From a bacterium BMS3Abin08 (lineage in GTDB: Bacteria > Nitrospirota > Thermodesulfovibrionia > Thermodesulfovibrionales > JdFR-85): a stretch of DNA of 39,605 bases. Below the pieces are notes generated by a model that was not told the origin of the DNA, ran no database searches, and saw nothing but the letters and a program-made list of their open reading frames with translations. Shown here in pieces: positions 1 through 8,121 of this stretch (position 1 is the stretch's first letter; the number at the start of each line of letters is the position of its first letter). A program made the position numbers and the translations under genes. The DNA is taken from NCBI GenBank assembly GCA_002897935.1, contig BDTA01000054.1:1-39605 (forward strand), in the 5' to 3' direction.

Positions 1-237
1 TGACATATGATTGTATAACTCCAACAGTTGCAGTCCTCCGTCATTCCGGCTTGTCCGGAATCTGTCTTTGAAAAAGATTCCCGACTCCCGAATGCGTTCG
101 GGATTCACTTGCGGGAATGACATATGATTGTATAACTCCAACAGTTGCAGTCCTCCGTCATTCCGGCTTGTCCGGAATCTGTCTTTGAAAAAGATTCCCG
201 ACTCCCGAATGCGTTCGGGATTCACTTGCGGGAATGA
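1..237. repeat. 117-bp perfect tandem duplication made of palindromic core repeats
   Basis: Two identical 117-bp units lie head to tail (1-117 and 118-234), and a third unit starts at 235 before diverging. Each unit holds the dyad TTCCGGCTTGTCCGGAA and the smaller palindrome CCCGAATGCGTTCGGG. The array may extend left of the window. No coding sequence is supported here. Confidence 0.9.
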
Positions 238-267
238 CATATGACTGTATTTTATACACAGACTCTA
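238..267. mobile_element. Right end of a family A MITE-like element (left part outside or decayed)
   Basis: The sequence TTTATACACAGACTCTA at 251-267 matches the inverted terminus of the family A elements at 19231-19720 and 36648-36845. It ends in the same TA dinucleotide, at 266-267. No matching left terminus is visible inside the window; the tandem units at 1-237 may be the expanded interior. The slipin stop codon begins two bases beyond the terminus. Confidence 0.6.
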
Positions 268-268
268 T

Positions 269-1036
269 TTATTCTTTTCTGTATTTTTCAGTAAAGAGTG
301 TTATAAGATCAATCGGCACAGGGAAAATAACGGTTGAATTCTTTTCTGAAGATATCTCTGTAAGTGTTTGAAGAAATCTCAGTTGCAGGGTAGCCGGCTC
401 GGTAGCTATAATCTTTGCTGCGTCAGCAAGTTTCTGTGCTGCCTGAAATTCACCCTCTGCATGGATTATCTTTGCCCTGCGCTCCCTCTCCGCCTCAGCC
501 TGTTTTGCTATCGCCCTCTGCATCTCCACAGGAAGATCGACGTTCTTTACCTCGACTGCGGTTACCTTTATACCCCATGGTTCGGTCTGAAAATCTATGA
601 TGCGCTGCAGTTCGGCATTGATGGCATCCCTTTTGGAAAGCAGGTCGTCAAGCAGACTTTGACCAAGAACGCTCCTTAAGGTTGTCTGGGCTATCTGGCT
701 TGTACCGAAAAAGAAGTCCTCAATTGCCGTTATCGCCTTTATAGGATCCATCACCCTGAAGTATACAACGGCATTCACTTTAACAGTAACATTATCCTTT
801 GTTATGACATCCTGTGAAGGCACATCCATTGTTACTGTTCTGAGGCTCACCTTTACGAGTTTATCAATTATAGGCCATATAATGACAAGTCCGGGCCCCT
901 TCACCGGTATGATGCGTCCAAGCCTGAACACCACGCCTCTCTCATATTCCTTGAGAATCTTGATAGCGCCTGCAAGGAAATAAACAACGACCAGGATTGC
1001 AAATACTAAGCTCAGAAACTGAGGTGAAAATATCAT
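269..1036 (-). CDS. Slipin family SPFH/band-7 membrane protein
   Basis: The protein has 255 residues, usual for bacterial slipins. A hydrophobic N-terminal anchor (about residues 5-27) is followed by the band-7 hallmark region [17 protein letters not shown] and [16 protein letters not shown]-type strands (about 30-110). A charged helical stretch [20 protein letters not shown] lies near residues 178-200 and a hydrophobic tail follows. Slipins form oligomeric rings at the membrane and are usually encoded next to an NfeD-family protease, as here, although a 364-bp repeat-filled gap separates the two genes. The start is an ATG with a strong upstream AAGGAGGA. The role in membrane quality control is known only for the family; nothing more specific can be read from the sequence. 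Confidence 0.93.
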   Translation of the reverse strand: MIFSPQFLSLVFAILVVVYFLAGAIKILKEYERGVVFRLGRIIPVKGPGLVIIWPIIDKLVKVSLRTVTMDVPSQDVITKDNVTVKVNAVVYFRVMDPIKAITAIEDFFFGTSQIAQTTLRSVLGQSLLDDLLSKRDAINAELQRIIDFQTEPWGIKVTAVEVKNVDLPVEMQRAIAKQAEAERERRAKIIHAEGEFQAAQKLADAAKIIATEPATLQLRFLQTLTEISSEKNSTVIFPVPIDLITLFTEKYRKE

Positions 1037-1400
1037 TTCGATCCTCCTTAATTTTGAGTCCTTAACGGCTGCTGCACAAGGTGCGGCAATTTTGATTAAT
1101 TTTAACCTAAAATGAACGATTTATGATATAAAGATCGAGGGAAGGTGAGGATGATAATCACTCACCGAACGCATTCGGGACGGGAATCCTTCTCAAAGAA
1201 CGATTCCGGACAAGCCGGAATGACAGGACAAGCCGGAATGACGGAATAACGACAACTACATGTATTTGTCATTCCCGCAAGTGAATCCCGAACGCATTCG
1301 GGAGTCGGGAATCTTTTCCAAACAACGATTCCGGACAAGCCGGAATGACACTGTGCCGGAATGACGGAATAAGCCGGAATGACGGAATAACGACAACCGG
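1037..1400. repeat. Intergenic repeat block between slipin and nfeD
   Basis: No gene is supported in this 364-bp gap. The stretch from about 1141 to 1400 is built from copies of TTCCGGACAAGCCGGAATGA, GAACGCATTCGGGA and GGAATAACGACAAC, in both orientations. The part nearest the slipin gene (1037-1140) is AT-rich and presumably holds its promoter, but I could not identify convincing -35/-10 boxes. Confidence 0.8.
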
Positions 1401-2684
1401 CTAATCAATTTTCCTTACATGCAGGCGAAGTCCTTCAACGGACAGGACCTTTACCTTTTCACCCTTCCTGACCGGCTCATCGCTGTATGCCCGCCAGTAC
1501 TCACCATGCACAAGGGTCATACCGTCTTTAAATATATCGGTATGGGCAACTCCCTCGAGACCGGTAAGACCCTCAATCCCGGTAACCGGCTTTCTCCTCC
1601 ATGCCCTGACAGCGAGCCCTACCGTCAAGGTAAAAAAGAGGGCCGTCATCAGGGCTGCAGAAATCACAAGATAAAGGGACAGCTTGAGAAAGGGGCTTGA
1701 ACTCTCAAAGAGCATTAGCGAACCAATAACCATCGACACTATACCACCTATGGTCAGAACGCCGTGTGAGACTACCTTCACCTCGAGGACAAACATTATT
1801 ATGGCAAATACTATCAGGAGTAAACCGGCATAATTGACAGGTAATGTCTGAAAGGAATAAAAGGCAAGGACCAGACATATTGCACCGACAACACCGGGGA
1901 ATATGGCCCCCGGATTTGTAATCTCAAAGAAAAGTCCGTAAAAACCAAGGAGCATTAGGATATAGGCAACATTGGGGTTGCTGATTATGCCGAGGATCCT
2001 GAGCCTCAGGCTCATCTCTCCCCTGACAATCCTTGCATCTTTAGTATGGAGTATCTTCAGGCCTGAAACCGTCTGCACCTTCTTCCCGTCGACCTTCTCA
2101 AGGAGTTCATTCAGGTTCAGGGCGATAAGATCCACCACCTTCAGCTTTAAAGCCTCCCGGGCGCTTACGGAAACGCTCTTCCTGACAGCCTCTTCCGCCC
2201 AGTCCGCATTCCGTCCCCTCCTCTCTGCGATCGACCGTATGTAAGCAACGGCATCGTTCGTGACCTTCTCTACCATAGTCTTGTCCATCTTCCCCCCCAT
2301 ACCAACAGGATGGGCGGCGCCTATGTTTGTCCCCGGGGCCATGGCGGCAACATGAGCGGCCATGGTTATGAAGACCCCTGCCGAGGCGGCACGTGCCCCT
2401 GATGGCGCTACAAAGACAATAACAGGCACCTCGCTGCCGTTGATTGCCTTGATTATCTTACGCATCGAGGTATCAAGGCCACCGGGTGTGTCAAGCTCAA
2501 TCACTACGGCGTTAAAATCCGACTTCTGTGCCCTTTTTATACTCTTTTCAATAAATTCGGAAGTGACCGGGTTTATCACCCCGTCAACGGTAATAACCAA
2601 AACCGCCCTCTCACCTGAAAGGGCAGGAAACGGCAAGAAGACTGATAATATAAACAAACAGAGGTATACCTTCAGGCCTCTCAT
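1401..2684 (-). CDS. nfeD: NfeD family membrane-bound ClpP-class serine protease
   Basis: The protein has 427 residues: a signal peptide (1-23), a ClpP-class protease domain (about 26-215), four or five membrane helices (about 230-350) and a C-terminal OB-like NfeD domain (about 370-427). The candidate nucleophile is Ser101 in GARAASAGVFI, and Lys169 in RKSVS is the candidate general base, the Ser-Lys dyad arrangement of archaeal 1510-N. LDTPGG near residue 64 is the conserved substrate-groove strand. Family members cleave the hydrophobic tails of partner slipins, and a slipin lies just downstream on the same strand. There is no Shine-Dalgarno; instead TATAAT sits six bases before the ATG, so the mRNA may be leaderless. 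Confidence 0.94.
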   Translation of the reverse strand: MRGLKVYLCLFILSVFLPFPALSGERAVLVITVDGVINPVTSEFIEKSIKRAQKSDFNAVVIELDTPGGLDTSMRKIIKAINGSEVPVIVFVAPSGARAASAGVFITMAAHVAAMAPGTNIGAAHPVGMGGKMDKTMVEKVTNDAVAYIRSIAERRGRNADWAEEAVRKSVSVSAREALKLKVVDLIALNLNELLEKVDGKKVQTVSGLKILHTKDARIVRGEMSLRLRILGIISNPNVAYILMLLGFYGLFFEITNPGAIFPGVVGAICLVLAFYSFQTLPVNYAGLLLIVFAIIMFVLEVKVVSHGVLTIGGIVSMVIGSLMLFESSSPFLKLSLYLVISAALMTALFFTLTVGLAVRAWRRKPVTGIEGLTGLEGVAHTDIFKDGMTLVHGEYWRAYSDEPVRKGEKVKVLSVEGLRLHVRKID

Positions 2685-2690
2685 AGAAAT

Positions 2691-2696
2691 ATTATA
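2691..2696 (-). promoter_or_regulatory. -10 box of nfeD, probably giving a leaderless mRNA
   Basis: On the minus strand the sequence reads TATAAT, then six bases, then the nfeD ATG. Transcription would start about at the A of the ATG. No good -35 hexamer is seen 16-18 bases upstream, so this is a -10 call only. Confidence 0.5.
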
Positions 2697-2739
2697 CCCG
2701 AATCCGGCGGTAAAGGTGCATCATAATAATAGTCTGTTG

Positions 2740-2745
2740 TATAAT
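2740..2745 (+). promoter_or_regulatory. -10 box of the hlyD-ABC operon, probably leaderless
   Basis: TATAAT at 2740-2745 is followed by seven bases (TCCTGTA) and the ATG of the HlyD gene at 2753. There is no Shine-Dalgarno in between. A clear -35 is missing. The arrangement mirrors the divergent nfeD start 68 bp away. Confidence 0.5.
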
Positions 2746-2752
2746 TCCTGTA

Positions 2753-3847
2753 ATGATTAAAAAACCCCTGATATTCCTTGGTGTAATCATTGTTCTCCTG
2801 TTAGGCATAGTTGCGACCACAGAGCACCTGAAAAGATCCGATGACCGTACACTCACCATAAGCGGCCGTGCCGAGGCCGATGAGATAATCCTATCCCCCC
2901 GGATCCCCGGAAGGTTGAAGGATGTCTTCATAAGGGACGGCATGGAGGTCAGGAAAGGCGAAAGGGTTGCAACCCTTTTTGACCGTGAGATAAGGGCGGG
3001 CAGGGATGAGATCAAAAACAGGCTGGATGCTTTTAAAGCAAGAATAAAGGCGGAAAAAGAAAACCTCGGTTACCTGAAAAAGAAGGTCCATGAAGACATC
3101 AGCGTGGCTCAAAGGACCCTGATTATCTCAAGGGCACGGAAGAAACAGGCGGAAGCAAAGAGGGACCGGGAGGAACTCCGCTACAGGAGGTACGAAACGC
3201 TCTTAAGGAGGGGGGTAATCCCCCGGGACAGGTTTGATTCCGTAACACTCTCATACAATCTTGCCCTGGAGGAATTTCAGATTGCAACTGAAGAGGTTAA
3301 AAGGGCTGAGACCATCCTTGCTAAGACTCGCCTCTCAAGATTACTTGTCAGGGCAAAGGAGCACGGAATAGAGGGCATGATGGCATCCCTTGATGCATTG
3401 GGAAAAAGCCTTGCCCGGATGGAGATACAACTGTCCTACACGGAAGTAACCGTTCCGCAGGACGGAGTGGTGCTTAGAAAGGTCTCCGAGCCCGGTGAGT
3501 TCCTCAACGCAGGCGGCGTGATCGGCGTGATGATTGATCCGGATACCCTCCATATCAAGACCTATCTGCCTGAACCCTACCTCGGTAAGGTCTCTCTCGG
3601 TACGCAGGTCGATGTCATCACCGATACCTATCCTGAAAGGCCCATAAGGGGCCTTATCTGCTATATCTCCGACGAGGCGGAGTTTACCCCCAAGGAGGTA
3701 CAGTCAAAGGTAGAGAGGGTCAAGGAGGTCTTTGCCATGAAGGTCTGCTTCGGAGAGGATAACGGGGAGGCTTATAAAATCCTGAAGAAAGGCATGCCTG
3801 TGGATGTAGTGATAAAAACCGCCGGCACACAGAACCCGGGGAAATGA
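2753..3847 (+). CDS. HlyD/EmrA-type periplasmic membrane fusion protein of an ABC exporter
   Basis: The protein has 364 residues: a single N-terminal membrane anchor (about 5-23), the first half of a lipoyl/barrel-sandwich domain (SPRIPGRLKDVFIRDGMEVRKGERVA, about 48-72), a long charged coiled-coil hairpin (about 80-200), the second lipoyl half (VTVPQDGVVLRKVSEPGEFLNAGG, about 230-256) and a beta-barrel (to about 335). This is the layout of YbhG/HlyD adaptors that bridge an inner-membrane ABC transporter to an outer-membrane channel. It overlaps the next gene by four bases (ATGA), so translation is coupled to the ATPase. Its substrate cannot be told from sequence. Confidence 0.92.
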   Translation: MIKKPLIFLGVIIVLLLGIVATTEHLKRSDDRTLTISGRAEADEIILSPRIPGRLKDVFIRDGMEVRKGERVATLFDREIRAGRDEIKNRLDAFKARIKAEKENLGYLKKKVHEDISVAQRTLIISRARKKQAEAKRDREELRYRRYETLLRRGVIPRDRFDSVTLSYNLALEEFQIATEEVKRAETILAKTRLSRLLVRAKEHGIEGMMASLDALGKSLARMEIQLSYTEVTVPQDGVVLRKVSEPGEFLNAGGVIGVMIDPDTLHIKTYLPEPYLGKVSLGTQVDVITDTYPERPIRGLICYISDEAEFTPKEVQSKVERVKEVFAMKVCFGEDNGEAYKILKKGMPVDVVIKTAGTQNPGK

Positions 3848-5580
3848 ATCATCCTTGTGCTGAAGACAAGACAAACCCCTCGGAAACACAGCCCGTCATA
3901 TCAATAAAAGGGGTTACAAAGCAATACAGGAAGACCACGGCATTAAGAGATATAGACCTCGACGTTTCCCCTTCTGAAATTACCGGTATTATCGGCCCTG
4001 ACGGGGCGGGAAAGAGTACCCTCCTCAAGATCTGTGCCGGTATTCTTAAGTACAGGGGGAGTGTTGTATTCCGGGGCAGGGAACTCTCTGAAAACCCGGA
4101 GAAGATAAAACCACACCTGGGATTCATGCCGCAGGGGATCGGGCAGAACCTCTACATGGATCTCACAGTGGAAGAAAACATCAGGTTCCTGGCAACCCTG
4201 AAGGCCGTACCGGGGGATGAGGTGAAAGAGAGGGAGGTAGAGCTCCTTCAGGCAACAGGACTGCTGCCCTTCAGGAAGAGGGCTGCCGGAAATCTCTCCG
4301 GGGGCATGAAACAGAAGCTGGGTATCTGCTGCGCACTGATATCCCTCCCCGAGATCCTTATACTCGATGAACCCTCCACAGGGATAGACCCCCTTTCAAG
4401 GCGACAGCTCTGGGAGATTCTGAATAAATACATTGCCACTCAGGGCACAACCATCCTCTTTGGCACCTCCTATATGGACGAGGCGGAAAAGTGTCATTCA
4501 ATAATGTTTCTCCAGCATGGCAGATGCCTTTACAGAGGACATCCGGAAGAGATAATGGACAGGGAGCCGGGACTTGAAGATGCCTTTTTCGAAAGACTCG
4601 TTGAGGCTGGTGAGCGTTTAAAAGAGGTGGAGATACCCCGCACCTGGAGGCTCGGCGCTGGCGAGGGGGATGTGGTGGTTGAAGGGGTAACAAAGAGGTT
4701 CGGTGATTTCACCGCCATCGACGGGGTCTCCCTTGAGGTGACACCCGGAGAGATATTCGGGCTCCTCGGCCCCAACGGCGCCGGGAAGACCACCCTTATT
4801 AAATGCATGATCGGGCTGCTGAGACCTGAAGAAGGGGAAATTCACCTCTCCGGACTCCTGCCGGGATCAAAGGATCTGAGCTACAGGATCGGGTACATGT
4901 CCCAGGTGTTCTCCCTTTACGGAGACCTGACGGTAATAGAGAATATAGAACTCTATGGGACCATCTACGGTATCAGGGGTGAGGTGCTCAAGGAGAGGGT
5001 GGTGTGGGTGATCGATTTCTCCGGCCTCAGGGGATATGAGACCACCGTAGTGGGGTCTCTTCCCCTTGGTATGAAACAGAGGCTTGCACTCGGCTGTGCA
5101 ACACTGCATCTGCCGGCCGTGCTCTTCCTTGACGAACCCACCTCCGGGGTGGATCCCGTCGCAAGGAGGATATTCTGGCAGTTCATAGGGAAGCTCTCGA
5201 AGGAACTCGGAATGACCGTGATCGTGACCACCCACAATCTTGTTGAGGCGGACTTCTGTGACAGGGTCGCAATCATGGATTCCGGGAGGATAATAGCCAC
5301 GGACAGGCCCGGCAGCCTGAAGGAGAAGTTCACAGAGGCTCAGGGCAATGTCTTTGAGGTTTATCCTGACGGGCGCTTGCCACGGGAATGGCTTTCCGAA
5401 AGATCAATCTCCGTGGTCCCCTACGGCAGGAGATACCGCCTCTGGAAGAAGGAACTGGATGAGGAAACAGTAAAGGATATCCTAAAAGCACATGGCATGG
5501 ACTATCACTACATAAAAAGGATACCTCCTCCAATGGAGGACGTCTTCGTCTATTATTTGCGGACTGTCGCCCAAATATGA
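3844..5580 (+). CDS. Double-ATPase ABC exporter protein (YbhF-like)
   Basis: The 578-residue protein carries two fused nucleotide-binding domains. Domain 1 (about 18-240) has Walker A GPDGAGKST (51-59), signature LSGGMKQKL (150-158) and Walker B LILDEPS. Domain 2 (about 275-510) has Walker A GPNGAGKTT (307-315) and Walker B LFLDEPT. The domains are unequal. Domain 1 has Ser in place of the H-loop histidine (FGTSYMDEAE). Domain 2 keeps His (VTTHN) but has LPLGMKQ instead of LSGGQ. In a head-to-tail pair this leaves one consensus and one degenerate ATP site. As I recall, E. coli YbhF shows the same pattern, so it is a family trait. The partners are the HlyD gene upstream and two permeases downstream. 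Confidence 0.93.
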   Translation: MNHPCAEDKTNPSETQPVISIKGVTKQYRKTTALRDIDLDVSPSEITGIIGPDGAGKSTLLKICAGILKYRGSVVFRGRELSENPEKIKPHLGFMPQGIGQNLYMDLTVEENIRFLATLKAVPGDEVKEREVELLQATGLLPFRKRAAGNLSGGMKQKLGICCALISLPEILILDEPSTGIDPLSRRQLWEILNKYIATQGTTILFGTSYMDEAEKCHSIMFLQHGRCLYRGHPEEIMDREPGLEDAFFERLVEAGERLKEVEIPRTWRLGAGEGDVVVEGVTKRFGDFTAIDGVSLEVTPGEIFGLLGPNGAGKTTLIKCMIGLLRPEEGEIHLSGLLPGSKDLSYRIGYMSQVFSLYGDLTVIENIELYGTIYGIRGEVLKERVVWVIDFSGLRGYETTVVGSLPLGMKQRLALGCATLHLPAVLFLDEPTSGVDPVARRIFWQFIGKLSKELGMTVIVTTHNLVEADFCDRVAIMDSGRIIATDRPGSLKEKFTEAQGNVFEVYPDGRLPREWLSERSISVVPYGRRYRLWKKELDEETVKDILKAHGMDYHYIKRIPPPMEDVFVYYLRTVAQI

Positions 5581-5882
5581 AAATGCCCTTACCGTCATTC
5601 CCGCTTGTCGGGAATCCTTCGACTTGTTCGAGATCACAAGAAAGATTCCGGACAAGCCGGAATGACGGAATAACGAAGGCTATGCGCTCTGCGCTTTGAA
5701 CGATTCCGGACAAGCCGGAATGACGGGACAAGCCGGAATGACGGGACAAGCCGGAATGACGGGACAAGCCGGAATGACGGGACAAGCCGGAATGACGGGA
5801 CAAGCCGGAATGACGGGACAAGCCGGAATGACGGAAGGTGAGGGAAATAGTGCCACATTCAGGCTGAGCTATTGAGAATAAC
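5581..5882. repeat. Repeat-filled gap inside the exporter operon
   Basis: This 302-bp stretch separates the ATPase gene from the permease genes and has no coding gene. It starts with core-repeat copies (5597-5680), includes TGCGCTCTGCGCTTTGAACG-type sequence also present near 14290 and 36763, and ends in a seven-copy 18-bp tandem array. The last 45 bp (about 5836-5880) hold only a weak GAGA before the permease ATG. Confidence 0.85.
5707..5832. repeat. Seven tandem copies of an 18-bp unit
   Basis: The unit GGGACAAGCCGGAATGAC occurs seven times without spacing, reading from the end of a normal core repeat at about 5701. It is an amplified half of the genome-wide dyad TTCCGGACAAGCCGGAA. Arrays of this kind usually vary in copy number between strains. 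Confidence 0.95.
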
Positions 5883-7007
5883 ATGAAGAGGATCAGAGCT
5901 ATAGCAATCAAGGAATTCAAGGAGATATGGCGAAACAGGCTGTTTCTCATTCTTGCCTTTATTGTGCCCTTTCTGATGTTTGTGGTCTTCGGCTACGGTA
6001 TCAGCCTCGATATCGAGAACATGCCCTCCTCATATATTGATCATGACGGAACCCGGCTCAGCAGGGACCTGGTCGATAGATTTATCGGAAGATATTTTAA
6101 ACTCACGCGTACGGTGTCGGACCTGAAAGAGGCCGAGAACCTCTTGAGAAAGGGGGCCTTGAGGGCGGTCCTTGTGATTCCCCCGGATTTTTCAAAAAAG
6201 ATCTACCGCGGGGAGACATCGGATGTTCAGGTCCTCATCGACGGCGGGTATCCGTATACATCCATTACAATAAAGGGTTATGCCGAGGCTATTGTGAGTT
6301 CATACAACCGGCGCCTTCTTAAAGAGCGGATCGAAAGGTCGGGTTCTCTCACTTCCCCGGTGCCGGTAAAGGCGCAAACAAGGTATCTCTTCAATGAATC
6401 GTTAAGGAGCAGCTATGCCCTCATCCCGGGTCTTATAGCGATAGTGCTGCTTATGAACCCGGCAGTGCTTACCGCTATAGCCGTTGCAAGGGAGAAGGAA
6501 TTCGGCACAATATACAATATCTATTCGACACCGGTTAAGAAGATCGAGTTCCTCCTTGGTAAGATCATCCCTTATCTCATTATCTCAACAATAAACTTTT
6601 TTGTCGTTGTAGCCACCGTGAAGGTGCTCTTTGCCATACCCATGAAGGGGAGCATCTTTGATCTGATTCCGCCGGCAATCGTCTATGTCCTCATTAACGT
6701 CTCCATCGGACTCCTGATATCATCGGTTACACGCACAGTTGTATCTGCTCAGATCGTTACACTTATTGTAACCATCATACCCGCATTCCTGTATTCCGGC
6801 CTCCTGATACCTGTATCCAACCTCGGTACGGAGGGCAAGGTGATGGCACACATATATCCCACCATGTACTTCATGGACGTAATCCACGGGGTCTATCTGA
6901 AAAGGCTTGGCCTCTTCCAGATGATGAAAGAAATGGGCATGTTAATACTGTACTTTATCCTGCTCTTTTCCTTCTCTGTAATGGTCTTTAAAAAGAGGGA
7001 GGGCTGA
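5883..7007 (+). CDS. ABC-2 type permease (YbhS/YbhR-like), first of two
   Basis: The protein has 374 residues. One N-terminal membrane helix (about 20-40) is followed by a large periplasmic region (about 45-180), then five helices in the C-terminal half (about 185-370). VAREKEFGTIYNIYSTPVKKIEFLLGK is the conserved cytoplasmic coupling segment of ABC-2 permeases, and ALIPGLIAIVLL begins the transmembrane block. It pairs with the similar permease that follows, so the transporter is probably a heterodimer served by the double ATPase. The start ATG has only a weak GAGA upstream. Confidence 0.92.
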   Translation: MKRIRAIAIKEFKEIWRNRLFLILAFIVPFLMFVVFGYGISLDIENMPSSYIDHDGTRLSRDLVDRFIGRYFKLTRTVSDLKEAENLLRKGALRAVLVIPPDFSKKIYRGETSDVQVLIDGGYPYTSITIKGYAEAIVSSYNRRLLKERIERSGSLTSPVPVKAQTRYLFNESLRSSYALIPGLIAIVLLMNPAVLTAIAVAREKEFGTIYNIYSTPVKKIEFLLGKIIPYLIISTINFFVVVATVKVLFAIPMKGSIFDLIPPAIVYVLINVSIGLLISSVTRTVVSAQIVTLIVTIIPAFLYSGLLIPVSNLGTEGKVMAHIYPTMYFMDVIHGVYLKRLGLFQMMKEMGMLILYFILLFSFSVMVFKKREG

Positions 7008-7008
7008 C

Positions 7009-8121
7009 ATCTGGAACCTTATTAAAAAAGAACTCCTCCATATACTCCGTGACAGGGGGCTGCTGATATTTGTCATCTATGCCTTCAGTCTCGATATATT
7101 CCTGGCTGCAAAGGGGTTTCAGCTCATTCCTGAGCATGTTTCCATAGCCGCATATGACGAAGACCACTCGGTGGAAAGCCGCGAACTTCTCAGCAGGATC
7201 CGGGAACCTGCCTTCAGCAAGCCGAGGATAATCAAAGACAGGGCGGAAATAGACCGTATAATGAACAACTCCGAGGCGATCCTTATACTCGATATCCCCA
7301 ACGGATTTGAACGGGATATCCACCGGGAGGGAACAACGGTTCAGGTACTTGTCGACGGATCGCAGAGCACGGCGGCCTACCTCAGTTCCGCCTACCTCGG
7401 AAAGATCATAAATGACTTCTCTCTTGAGAAGACCATCGAGGAAAATTACAGGAAAGGGTTAAGGTTTGAGGTGCCGGTTGAGTTAAGGAGCCGTATACTC
7501 TTCAACCCCGACGCACGTGACGACATATATGAGGGACTTATCGAGTTCTTTATGATGATAACCCTGGTCGGGATGATCCTCCCTGCAGCCATGCTTATCA
7601 GGGAGCGGGAGTATGGAACCATCGAGCAGATACTGATATCCCCACTCAGCATAGGGCGGTTAATCATCCTGAAGATCCTTGCTTCGATGCTCTTCCTCAT
7701 TTCGGTTATCGCTGCAAGCTATCTGCTCGTTCTGAAACTCTGGCTTGGATTGCCCTTAAAGGGAGGAATCACGGATTTTCTCGTTGTGACCCTGATCTTC
7801 CTCATCTCGACAACGGGGCTTGCCTTTATAATAGCATCAGTGGCAAGGAGGTTCAGCCAGATCGGGATGCTTACAATCGTTATCTTTGCCCCCATGCTTC
7901 TTCTGTCAGGCGGATGGGTGCCCCCGGAGGCCCTGCCTGACTGGCTAAGGGCTGCAACGAGGGTCTCCCCGCTCAAGCAGTTCATGGATATCGGGGTCAG
8001 CATACTTATAAGGGGGGCAACCATGGATATGCTTTCGCTAAAACTTGCCAAACTGTTTATCATAGGGGCCGCACTGATAGGCACCGGGGGACTGCTGTAT
8101 AAAAGGAAGGTCTTGAAATAA
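7009..8121 (+). CDS. ABC-2 type permease, second of two, with an apparent ATC start codon
   Basis: Reading from ATC at 7009 gives 370 residues, closely matching the 374-residue sibling in length and layout. The start reads (M)WNLIKKELLHILRDRG, then an N-terminal membrane helix, a periplasmic region, and four or five C-terminal helices with REREYGTIEQILISPLSIGRLIILK as the coupling segment. GAGGGAGGG at 6995-7003 is a good Shine-Dalgarno about five bases before the ATC, and the preceding gene stops at 7005-7007. No ATG, GTG or TTG occurs in frame between the stop at 6979-6981 and GTG 7171. Starting at 7171 would remove the first membrane helix. So the start is either a rare ATC codon or an ATG changed by mutation or sequencing error. 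Confidence 0.82.
   Translation: MWNLIKKELLHILRDRGLLIFVIYAFSLDIFLAAKGFQLIPEHVSIAAYDEDHSVESRELLSRIREPAFSKPRIIKDRAEIDRIMNNSEAILILDIPNGFERDIHREGTTVQVLVDGSQSTAAYLSSAYLGKIINDFSLEKTIEENYRKGLRFEVPVELRSRILFNPDARDDIYEGLIEFFMMITLVGMILPAAMLIREREYGTIEQILISPLSIGRLIILKILASMLFLISVIAASYLLVLKLWLGLPLKGGITDFLVVTLIFLISTTGLAFIIASVARRFSQIGMLTIVIFAPMLLLSGGWVPPEALPDWLRAATRVSPLKQFMDIGVSILIRGATMDMLSLKLAKLFIIGAALIGTGGLLYKRKVLK

Noticed and set aside
1-268. CRISPR-like array
   Set aside because: The 117-bp units are identical along their full length, with no unique spacers; this is a tandem duplication.
5707-5832. CRISPR-like array or iteron origin
   Set aside because: The 18-bp units are contiguous without spacers, and no replication initiator or cas gene is near.
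5330-5950. 206-codon open frame on the minus strand with a six-residue repeat (SGLSRH)
   Set aside because: It is the translation of the 18-bp tandem array plus the antisense of the ATPase and permease genes. There is no start signal, and the repeat period is a multiple of three by chance.
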